A DNA stretch of 29,214 nucleotides, taken from JBBDWZ01 sp050732575. GTDB taxonomy: Bacteria; Gemmatimonadota; Gemmatimonadetes; Longimicrobiales; RSA9. The notes below the pieces were generated by a model. The model ran no database searches. It was given only the letters and a program-made list of their open reading frames with translations, and was not told where the DNA came from. The position numbers and the translations under genes are program-made. Shown here piece after piece: positions 7,934 to 15,180 of the stretch (position 1 is its first letter; each line of letters opens with the position of its first letter). The stretch is taken from NCBI GenBank assembly GCA_050732575.1, contig JBOHRF010000034.1, positions 1-29,214 on the forward strand, read 5' to 3'.

Positions 7934-8302
7934 GTCCAAACCACCTCCCGCGAGACGCGCACCCGCGGTTGCGCCGCAAGACGTCCGGCTTGTGGTCCGG
8001 TACCGGCCAGCGAGTACCTGCTTCTTCCTGCGCTTCAATGTCCTCACATCGATCCGAGCGTATTCTTCGTGCGTCAGCACCGCCCGGACATAGATGCGGC
8101 CGCTCCCGTAATTCACATCAGGGATCAGCCGGTACTTGTTACCGCCGATATCAAAGACGACTCGCGCCCCACCCACCAGGTCCGCGCTGCCGAACACCGC
8201 AAGAAGTTCACCCGGCCTGGCAAAACGCGCGCGCTTCATGACGGAGAACCAGGCCGGCAGCGGTGCTGGACCTCGCCGCGATGCACTACGCGCGCACTCG
8301 CT
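7934..8302 (-). pseudogene. HigB-type toxin remnant, N-terminus missing, in frame with HigA
   Basis: Similarity to HigB (RelE-superfamily mRNA interferase) is clear from LPAWFSVMKRARFARPGELL through FGSADLVGGARVVFDIGGNK to YRLI and IYVRAVLTHEEYARIDVRTL (roughly 8036-8260). The N-terminal helix normally seen before AW, with its start codon, is absent: the frame is bounded upstream by TAG at 8303-8305, which is also the stop of the next gene, and the only in-frame ATG (8239) falls inside the conserved core. After RTL no stop occurs, and about 34 basic and Gly-rich codons lead straight into HigA. It is probably an inactivated toxin whose antitoxin persists. A short functional version starting at 8239 cannot be excluded. 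Confidence 0.7.
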
Positions 8303-10216
8303 CTAACGCAGGTCGGGCTGAGCCACCACAACGTAGGCCAACTCCGGACTGACTTCGAGCTGAATGCGAAGGGCGCGGCTGTGAACCAGCCTGAAGATCG
8401 CCGCTCCCGTGAAGGAGCGATCGACTGCGGCGGTCCCGCCCTCCGCTACCAGGGTAACAGGCAAAGGCGTGCCGGAAAGGCGGGCTGAGACCTCCTCATC
8501 AGGAAAGTGTAAGCCATGCCGTGTGCCGAACGCCGTCCCATCAAATACCAGCGACGAATACATCGTGGCGAGCACCAGCGGCTCGGCGATACCAAACGCC
8601 AGGTGTGTGATTCCCAGTGAAGTCCTGCGCGAATCGTACGCCGTGTCGATGATCGCTTGCGAGACCCCTTCGCCATACGACTGGTGAACGTACCAGTAGA
8701 ACAATGCGCCAAGGTCGTACGGATAGAACCATGGATTCTGTTGAGTCTGGTTCGGCTCAACGAACCGGCGTTTCAGGGACGCCCAGAGCTCGTCGAGCCG
8801 CAGGCCGGAGATCGTCGACATCAGTTCCGCCTGTCCTTCGCCGTAGTAGGCCGGCACAGAGAAAGAGGCCCAGCTGCCGGATCTACGATACGCGTGCGAT
8901 TGCTGCAGGATGTGCGTGGTTTCGTGCAGGATGTTGCGCGGGTAGTAGTTGGTGACGTAGAACTGTCGATTCGTTGGCGTGGGATTGAAATGGTCGAGTG
9001 ATGCTATGTAGACAAACTCACCGCGATCCACACAACCAGTAAGCGTCACTCGAAGGTGGCAGCCGTCAACGTAAGCCTCGCCGGAGGATCGGTGCTGCAT
9101 CATCGTCCGGCTGACGAACACGATCACGCGTTCGTTGCCATCCAAATCGGTTGGTGATCCCATCAGACGGTAAAGGCGCCCAAGTTCTCCTTCCATCACG
9201 CTGTTCAAGGCCTGCCACTCGGAAGTTGTGAACCTCACGATGTTCGCTGTGTCTTCGTAGAACGCGTGCGTGTTGCCGGTAAACGCAAGACGCCCCGGCA
9301 CCGGGATGTAGCGTTGCTCGGTTTGGGACCAGATATGGAAAATCCTGCCTTGCAGGAGCGCCCCGGCCGGGCCGGAAGCGGGCTTGCCCCACTCGTGCCG
9401 GACGGGCCTTTGTGCCTGGGGAAGCGCGCGCAGGGGCGTTGGTTGGGCCGGCGGAGCGGGCGAAGTGCTGATCGCGAAACGAATAAGCTGGTCATGAAGA
9501 TACTGGCTTCGATTCCACCAGTCGGCCGAACTCAGGTTCGGGACCGCAACGATGTAGGTCTCGCCCGATGGCGATGCCGGGACATCGATCACGAAGCGTC
9601 CGTTCGTGACATCGGCCGGCGCGAGATACCCGACCGTAGAAGCCGATGCGTGGTCGAACCGCGCAGTCACGGTCAGGTTCGAATTCATGGCCACGGAACA
9701 AATCCCGGTTCCAGAACAGGCCCCTGACCAACCCACGAACGAGTGCCCGGCTGCTGGCGCGGCGGTCAGTGCCACGCTGGTAGCGCGGTCGAATGCCGCC
9801 GCACATGCTCCCGCCGTATTTCCAGCTGAGGCCACACACTGGACACCGGACGGTGAACTCGTGATCGTGCCTTCGCCAGCCCCGCTTGCCGTTACTGTCA
9901 GCGAATACTGAAGCCTGATAAAGTGGGCGATCAACGAACGATTGCCTCTCACCGTGAAGCTGAAACTGGCGCTTGTGGAGACCTCGACGCCGTCTTCGGT
10001 CCAGTTCCTGAAGGTGTAGGAACCAACCGGCAGCGCAGTGACAGTTGCCTGTTCACCGCTGGCGTACGTTCCACCGCCGGCAACGTTGCCGCCCTCCGGT
10101 GGCTGGGGAGAACCAGCGATGGCGTACAACACGGGACCTTCTGGGCCGGCGGGTCTGGATTCACACGCACAGATCAGAAGAATGAAGGCAGGAATGACGA
10201 GTCGCCGCGCTCTCAC
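8303..10216 (-). CDS. Lipoprotein with InlB-like repeats and HExxH metallopeptidase domain
   Basis: The predicted protein is about 637 residues. I chose GTG 10216 because AAGGA lies about 9 bases upstream and it gives a compact lipoprotein signal, RRLVIPAFILLICAC, with lipidation likely at C18. Two InlB B-like/bacterial repeat modules follow at about 25-170 (TFRNWTEDGVEV; GHSFVGWSGACSG), the kind often used as surface stalks. The C-terminal half carries NILHETTHILQQSHAYRR, an HExxH zinc motif at H431-H435, and YYGEGQAELMS at about 457-467, which supplies a plausible third ligand (E460 or E464) in gluzincin style, as in M30-like peptidases. It is probably a surface-anchored zinc protease. Its start faces the Uma2 remnant; its stop is shared with the upstream limit of the HigB frame. 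Confidence 0.82.
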   Translation of the reverse strand: MRARRLVIPAFILLICACESRPAGPEGPVLYAIAGSPQPPEGGNVAGGGTYASGEQATVTALPVGSYTFRNWTEDGVEVSTSASFSFTVRGNRSLIAHFIRLQYSLTVTASGAGEGTITSSPSGVQCVASAGNTAGACAAAFDRATSVALTAAPAAGHSFVGWSGACSGTGICSVAMNSNLTVTARFDHASASTVGYLAPADVTNGRFVIDVPASPSGETYIVAVPNLSSADWWNRSQYLHDQLIRFAISTSPAPPAQPTPLRALPQAQRPVRHEWGKPASGPAGALLQGRIFHIWSQTEQRYIPVPGRLAFTGNTHAFYEDTANIVRFTTSEWQALNSVMEGELGRLYRLMGSPTDLDGNERVIVFVSRTMMQHRSSGEAYVDGCHLRVTLTGCVDRGEFVYIASLDHFNPTPTNRQFYVTNYYPRNILHETTHILQQSHAYRRSGSWASFSVPAYYGEGQAELMSTISGLRLDELWASLKRRFVEPNQTQQNPWFYPYDLGALFYWYVHQSYGEGVSQAIIDTAYDSRRTSLGITHLAFGIAEPLVLATMYSSLVFDGTAFGTRHGLHFPDEEVSARLSGTPLPVTLVAEGGTAAVDRSFTGAAIFRLVHSRALRIQLEVSPELAYVVVAQPDLR

Positions 10217-10383
10217 TGTCACATCCTTCGCCGGATGAGGGATACGATCATTCGGTGATTGGCCCGACGGCGCGAACCGCAACGGCAAGGTCGATGTGCC
10301 GTATCGCGAAACGGAGCGCCCTTGACGCCGTGACGGCAGGCAAGAATATCGCCGTCAACGAAGCAATGACAGAGGCCAATCCA

Positions 10384-10592
10384 GACGCCAGTCGCCCGCG
10401 GCCGCTCCAGCAGCGTATCCAGGATTTCCCGCGGGCACGCCGCTGGTGTGGGTGATTCACACGGAAACCAGATCGGTCACGGTCTACCACGCCGATGGGT
10501 CGGCGCGCCTGCTGCGTGAATCGGATGTGCTCGACGGCGAGAATATTTTGCCAGGCCTGCAGATTCTGCTGCGCGAAGTGTTCGAGGAATGA
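10384..10592 (+). pseudogene. Uma2 gene remnant, 3' end only, frameshifted
   Basis: This segment is closely similar in DNA to 240-450, the 3' end of the first gene: CGGCCGCTCCAGCAGCG, TGGGTGATTCAC, GAAACCAGATCGG and GTGTTCGAGGA are shared. The piece covering the QDYLDAGTPLVW region is four bases shorter than in the other copy, so the PLQQRIQDF frame is lost and VWVIH...TVYHADGSARLLRES resumes in another frame, ending at TGA 10590-10592. Nothing of the N-terminal two-thirds is visible upstream. The 10217-10383 spacer towards the lipoprotein gene shows no other gene. Confidence 0.85.
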
Positions 10593-10610
10593 TACCGTAC
10601 AGGAGAGTAG

Positions 10611-11273
10611 ATGTTGACTGTTTCCGATAACGGCGTGGTAACGGGCGAGGATGGCATCGCACGCTGCTGGTGGTGCGTGGGTGATGCGTTGTATCAGACC
10701 TATCACGATCGCGAGTGGGGCCGGCCCGTGTCGGACGACCGACGTCTCTTCGAGAAACTTTGCCTCGAGGGATTCATGTCCGGGCTCAGCTGGCTCACAA
10801 TTCTGAAGAAGCGCGAGAATTTCCGGCGCGCATTTGATGGCTTCGACATCGAATCGGTAGCGCGTCTGAACACGAAGAGCGTGGACCGGCTCATGAAGGA
10901 CGATGGCATCGTGCGTAATCGCGCCAAGATCGAAGCCACAATCAACAACGCGCGCCGCTGCCTGGAGCTGATCAAAGAAGCCGGGAGTTTTGCCGCGTAC
11001 GCATGGTCGTTCGAGCCCGACGTCGCGTCGCGACCGAAGACGCTGGACTGGCCCACGCTCCAGAAGCTCGGCACAAACGCAGAGGCAACGACCATGAGCA
11101 AGGATCTGAAGAAGCGCGGCTGGGCCTTCGTAGGTCCCACCACCGTGTATTCCTTCATGGAAGCGATGGGCCTGGTGAACGATCACGTGAGCGCGTGTGC
11201 ATTGCGCGCGGAAGTGGTGCAGGAGCGGGCGGTTCGCGAGGCCGTAGAGTACTGCTTCAGGAGGTCAGGGTGA
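10611..11273 (+). CDS. tag: DNA-3-methyladenine glycosylase I
   Basis: This enzyme removes 3-methyladenine from alkylated DNA, starting base-excision repair. The 220-residue protein follows Tag closely: RCWWC...YQTYHDREWG holds zinc ligands C19 and H32, and NDHVSACALR near the C-terminus supplies the second His and Cys. LEKLCLEG-type sequence with GLSWLTILKKRENF holds the active-site Glu and the base-stacking Trp. LKKRGWAFVGPTTVYSFMEA is the conserved C-terminal core. There are about 14 extra N-terminal residues compared with E. coli Tag. AGGAG precedes the ATG at short spacing. The gene stands alone between the Uma2 remnant and the second 172-bp repeat, with no ada or alkA beside it. Confidence 0.95.
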   Translation: MLTVSDNGVVTGEDGIARCWWCVGDALYQTYHDREWGRPVSDDRRLFEKLCLEGFMSGLSWLTILKKRENFRRAFDGFDIESVARLNTKSVDRLMKDDGIVRNRAKIEATINNARRCLELIKEAGSFAAYAWSFEPDVASRPKTLDWPTLQKLGTNAEATTMSKDLKKRGWAFVGPTTVYSFMEAMGLVNDHVSACALRAEVVQERAVREAVEYCFRRSG

Positions 11274-11275
11274 GA

Positions 11276-11299
11276 TAGAGGTCGAGGTAGAGGTCGAGG
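11276..11299. repeat. 12-bp tandem repeat, two copies, after tag
   Basis: TAGAGGTCGAGG occurs twice exactly, followed by imperfect purine-rich continuation (TTGGGAGGGG). It starts three bases after the tag stop codon. It is probably replication slippage; no terminator-like hairpin is visible. Confidence 0.7.
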
Positions 11300-11335
11300 T
11301 TGGGAGGGGTTGAAGGGAGGCCGGGCGCTTTGCCT

Positions 11336-11511
11336 GCCGGGCGGCCGCGGCGGGTACGTCAACCTGTCCCCGATGGCGACCTTTCCGATGCCGGGGCATC
11401 ATTCACGCCGCCAATAGCCGTGAATGCACCACCAGAGGGTGGACGAGTGCAGGTTGGGTTCGGTTTGACGGCTTCCAGAGCGGTGAATCACACGCCACCT
11501 GTCATGGTCTG
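11336..11511. repeat. 172-bp dispersed intergenic repeat, copy 2
   Basis: This is the second copy of the element at 475-646, in the same orientation and again downstream of Uma2-derived sequence, here with tag in between. Copy 2 has no permease scrap behind it. The 11512-11684 leader of the following gene holds the ribosome-binding site GAGG at 11675-11678 and nothing else I can identify. Confidence 0.8.
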
Positions 11512-11684
11512 AGGTTCGGGGCCGCTTTCACCGCGGTCTTCCGAGGTGCGCGCCACGATCACCCACTCGTCGACCACCACGGTCGGCGTATTGCTAAACT
11601 TGCCGTTCGCTCACGCCCCGCATAGCGTCCCTTTGCCAGACCTCTCCATCCGCGTCCATCCGCTCCAAAAACTTGAGGTGTCCG

Positions 11685-14600
11685 ATGTTCACCGTGCGAC
11701 CTCTTCGGCTCGCTGCGCTCGCGACGATCCTGATCTCCACACACGTAGCCGCGCAGGCGCCCGCTGCTGGCCCGGCTCCCGAGCTCTACGGCGCGCTGCA
11801 CTGGCGCTTCATCGGGCCGGAAGGCAACCGGTTCAGCGCGGCCGCGGGCGTGCCGGGCGATGCGCGCACGTATTACGTGGGCGCGGCATCGGGCGGGATC
11901 TACCGCACGAACGATGGCGGGGTCAGCTGGAAGCCGGTCTTCGACGCGCAGGTAGTGCAGTCGATTGGCGCGCTGGCGGTGTCGCCCAGTGAGCCGAATG
12001 TCGTGTGGGTGGGCACGGGCGAGGGGAAGATTCGGAGTCATATATCGGTGGGGCAGGGGGTGTACCGCTCGGTTGATGGCGGCGAGACCTGGAAGCTCGT
12101 GGGGCTCGAGCAGACCGGCCGCATCCCGCGGCTGGTCGTGCATCCGAACAATCCGGACATCGTGCTGGTGTGCGCGCTCGGTCATGCCTACGGCCCGCAG
12201 CGCGAGCGCGGTGTGTTTCGCACGATCGACGGCGGTACGACCTGGAGGCACGTTTTGTTCGTCGATGAGAACACCGGCTGCTCGGACCTGGCCATGGATC
12301 CGAAGAATCCGCGCGTGTTGTTCGCCGGCACGTGGCAGCTCGACATCAAGACCTGGGGCCGCACGAGCGGCGGTCCGGGTGGTGGTCTGCACGTGAGCCG
12401 CGACGGCGGCGAGACCTGGACGCGACTCAGTGGCAACGGTCTGCCCGCGAAGCCAGTGGGCAAAGTTGCGGTCGCGATTGCGCCTTCGAATCCGCAGCGC
12501 GTGTACGCGATGTTCGAGACGGGGGATGGCATTTCCTGGAATGGACAGGCCACGGAGGATGGTCAGATCTGGCGTTCGGAGGATGGTGGCCGGCGCTGGA
12601 CGATGGTGAACCGCGATCGTGATGCCATGGGCCGGCCGCACTACTACTCGCGTATGGCCGTGTCGCCCGCGGATGAAGACGAGACGTATTACCTGACGGC
12701 ATCGTTCGCGAAATCGATCGATGGCGGTGTCACGCTCACCACCATGACACGGGCGCAGGGGCCGGGCGGCGATCATCACGACATCTGGATCGATCCGGGC
12801 AATGCGGACCGCATGATCGTGGCACACGATCAGGGGCTGTCGATCACGAACAACCGCGGCCGCACCTGGCTGCGGCAGCGACTGTCGAACGCGCAGATGT
12901 ACCACGTCACGGTGGACAATGCGGTTCCCTACAATGTGCTGGGCAACAAGCAGGACGAGCCGACCTACCGCGGTCCCAGCAACAGCCGCATCCAGGGCAG
13001 CCGCGGCATCAACTACATCCCGCGCGGCGTGTGGCACGCGGTGGGCGGCGGTGAAAGCGGCTGGGCTACTCCCGACCCGACCGATCCGAACATCGTGTGG
13101 TCGTCGTCATCGGGCTCGGGCATGGTGGGGGGCATCTTCACGCGCTACGAGGAGAACCGGCGCCAGTTCCGCTCGGTGGAAGTGTGGCCCGATCAGAGCC
13201 GCGGCGCGGCCGCCGGCGTGCGCTACCGTTTCGTCTGGGATGCGCCGCTGCACATCTCGCCGCACGACAACAACACGGTGTACGTGGGCAGCCAGCACGT
13301 GCATCGCACGACCAATGGCGGGCAGAGCTGGGACGTCATCAGCCCGGACCTCACACTCAACGATCGCTCGCGCATGGGCCCGTCCGGCGGACTCACCTTT
13401 GACAACATCGGCGTCGAGTACGCGGGCGTGGTGTTCGGCATCGCCGAGTCGCCCATCGAGCGCGGCTTGATCTGGGCGGGCACCAATGATGGACTCGTGC
13501 AGCTCACACGTGATGGCGGACGCACCTGGACCAACGTGACGGCGAATCTGCCGGGACTGCCGCCCTGGGGCGCGGTGCGCACGATCGCGCCTTCGCGCTA
13601 CGATGCTGGTACTGCGTATCTCACCGTGGACTTCCACCAGGTGAACAACCGCGATCCGTTCGTCTATCGCACGCGCGATTACGGCAAGTCGTGGCAGAAG
13701 ATCGTGCAGGGCATTCCGCGCAGCATGCTGAGTTATGCGAAAGTGATCGCCGAGGACCCGGTGCGCCGCGGCCTGCTCTACCTGGGCACCGAAAACGCGC
13801 TGTACGTGTCGTTCAACGACGGCGACTCGTGGCAGCCGCTGCAGAACGATCTGCCGCACGCGCCCGTCTCCGGCATCGTCGTGCAGAAGCAGTTCAACGA
13901 CCTGGTCATCGCGACCTATGGCCGCGGCTTCTTTATCCTGGACGACTTGGCGCCGCTGCAGCAGCTCACGCCCGCAGTGATGGCATCGACTGCGCACCTG
14001 TTCAAGCCGCGCGATGCCTACCGCTTCCGTCCCATCACGCCGCCTTCGGTTCCGTACGATGATCCGACTGTCGGTGAAGATCCGGAGTACGGCGCGTCCA
14101 TCAACTACTGGCTCAAGGCGCCCGCGCGCAGCACGCCCACCGTGACGATTCACGATGCGCAGGGCGCGACCGTGCGCACGCTGCGCGCCAGCAACCGCGC
14201 GGGCGTGAACCGCATCCACTGGGATCTGCAGGATGAGCCGAGCACACAGATCCGGCTGCTCACCAGTCCGACGTACGCGAGTCACATCCAGGTCGGGCCG
14301 GAAGGGCGCGCGGCACCGGGCGCCGGTCGCATCACGATCCTGCTGCCGCCCGGACAGTACACGGTCAAGCTCAACGTGGACGGCAGCGAGCAGAGCCAGC
14401 CGCTCACCGTGCTCAAGGATCCGCACTCGGCGGGTACAGTGGCCGACATCGCAGAGCAGGTTGCGATGCTGCGCAGCCTCAAGGCCGACCTGGAGCGCGG
14501 CGCGGCCGCCGTACATCGCATTGAAGCACTGCGCGTGCAAATAGCCACGCTGACCCGCTTCAGCGACGACACGCAGGTGAAAGCCGCCGTGCAGACGCTG

Positions 14601-14900
14601 GCAGACAAACTCAGTGCACTGCAGATGAACCTGGTCGATCTGCGCCTCACCGGCAGAGGCCAGGATGGCGTTCGCTTCGAAGCGAAGCTGCTGCAAAAAA
14701 TCGTCTACCTGGCGGGTGGGCTGGCCGGCGCGGACTTCAAGCCCACCGATCAGCAGACCGAGGTGCGCGCCATCGTGTTGACCCAGCTGAACGAGCAGCT
14801 GCGCGCGCTCGACACGCTGGTCCAGAGCGAAGTCGCCGCGCTCAACCAGCTGCTGCGCAACAAAGGCATGACCATCATCGCGGCGGGACCAGGGTCCTGA
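11685..14900 (+). CDS. Large exported Asp-box (BNR/sortilin-like) beta-propeller protein
   Basis: This exported protein of about 1071 residues is often annotated as glycosyl hydrolase or VPS10/YVTN repeat protein. I chose ATG 11685 because TTGAGG lies 6-10 bases before it. The signal is VRPLRLAALATILISTHVAAQA. About eleven Asp-box motifs follow between residues ~60 and 720, including TNDGGVSW, SVDGGETW, TIDGGTTW, SRDGGETW, SEDGGRRW, TNGGQSW, TRDGGRTW, TRDYGKSW and SFNDGDSW, as expected for two propellers. Residues ~800-930 form an immunoglobulin-like domain (NYWLKAPARSTPTVTI; PPGQYTVKLNVDGSEQSQPL), and the last ~140 residues are helical with a Q/L-rich coiled-coil character (LRSLKADLERG; LNQLLRNKGM). 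No sialidase catalytic set is apparent, so enzymatic annotation would be unsupported. It may bind surface glycans or proteins. A remnant of its 3' end is at 20963-21097. Confidence 0.9.
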   Translation: MFTVRPLRLAALATILISTHVAAQAPAAGPAPELYGALHWRFIGPEGNRFSAAAGVPGDARTYYVGAASGGIYRTNDGGVSWKPVFDAQVVQSIGALAVSPSEPNVVWVGTGEGKIRSHISVGQGVYRSVDGGETWKLVGLEQTGRIPRLVVHPNNPDIVLVCALGHAYGPQRERGVFRTIDGGTTWRHVLFVDENTGCSDLAMDPKNPRVLFAGTWQLDIKTWGRTSGGPGGGLHVSRDGGETWTRLSGNGLPAKPVGKVAVAIAPSNPQRVYAMFETGDGISWNGQATEDGQIWRSEDGGRRWTMVNRDRDAMGRPHYYSRMAVSPADEDETYYLTASFAKSIDGGVTLTTMTRAQGPGGDHHDIWIDPGNADRMIVAHDQGLSITNNRGRTWLRQRLSNAQMYHVTVDNAVPYNVLGNKQDEPTYRGPSNSRIQGSRGINYIPRGVWHAVGGGESGWATPDPTDPNIVWSSSSGSGMVGGIFTRYEENRRQFRSVEVWPDQSRGAAAGVRYRFVWDAPLHISPHDNNTVYVGSQHVHRTTNGGQSWDVISPDLTLNDRSRMGPSGGLTFDNIGVEYAGVVFGIAESPIERGLIWAGTNDGLVQLTRDGGRTWTNVTANLPGLPPWGAVRTIAPSRYDAGTAYLTVDFHQVNNRDPFVYRTRDYGKSWQKIVQGIPRSMLSYAKVIAEDPVRRGLLYLGTENALYVSFNDGDSWQPLQNDLPHAPVSGIVVQKQFNDLVIATYGRGFFILDDLAPLQQLTPAVMASTAHLFKPRDAYRFRPITPPSVPYDDPTVGEDPEYGASINYWLKAPARSTPTVTIHDAQGATVRTLRASNRAGVNRIHWDLQDEPSTQIRLLTSPTYASHIQVGPEGRAAPGAGRITILLPPGQYTVKLNVDGSEQSQPLTVLKDPHSAGTVADIAEQVAMLRSLKADLERGAAAVHRIEALRVQIATLTRFSDDTQVKAAVQTLADKLSALQMNLVDLRLTGRGQDGVRFEAKLLQKIVYLAGGLAGADFKPTDQQTEVRAIVLTQLNEQLRALDTLVQSEVAALNQLLRNKGMTIIAAGPGS

Positions 14901-14914
14901 AGTCCTCCCGGCAG

Positions 14915-14970
14915 CATCGCTTGGCGAGGTCGATGGAAGTTGGATCCCCCATCGACCTCGCCTTGCGATG
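14915..14970 (+). terminator. Long two-part hairpin after the BNR gene
   Basis: GGCGAGGTCGATGG (14923-14936) pairs perfectly with 14949-14962 across a 12-base loop. After a TT/TT internal loop, CATCGC (14915-14920) pairs with GCGATG (14965-14970). The 20-bp stem lies 15 bases after the stop codon. No U-tract follows (TTGCCCTTGCCC), so it may be a terminator of the GC-rich type or an RNA-stabilising 3' end. No gene is visible in the rest of 14901-15180. Confidence 0.7.
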
Positions 14971-15180
14971 TTGCCCTTGCCCAGTTGTCCCGCGTTTGAA
15001 AAGCCTCGGTCCCGCATTTAGCACTTCGTCCCTCGTTAGCCGCCGGTTCCGCCAGACGCAACTCGTTCTGAAGTCATGAATTAGCGCGTTGAGCGTGGCT
15101 GGCGCTCGTATTGCCAACCCATAGGAACCCTGATCGCCGATGTGATCGATACCATTCCATCCGGGCGGTAGGAGGGTTCC

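Noticed and set aside
10248..11186. Minus-strand open frame opposite tag
   Set aside because: It covers the Uma2 remnant and tag in antisense; tag is clearly the real gene.
11559..15017. Two very long minus-strand open frames (11559-13037 and 13107-15017) opposite the BNR gene
   Set aside because: Arg/His/Ala-rich compositional shadows of the high-GC BNR gene with no recognisable domains; the plus-strand frame has a signal peptide and repeated Asp-box motifs.
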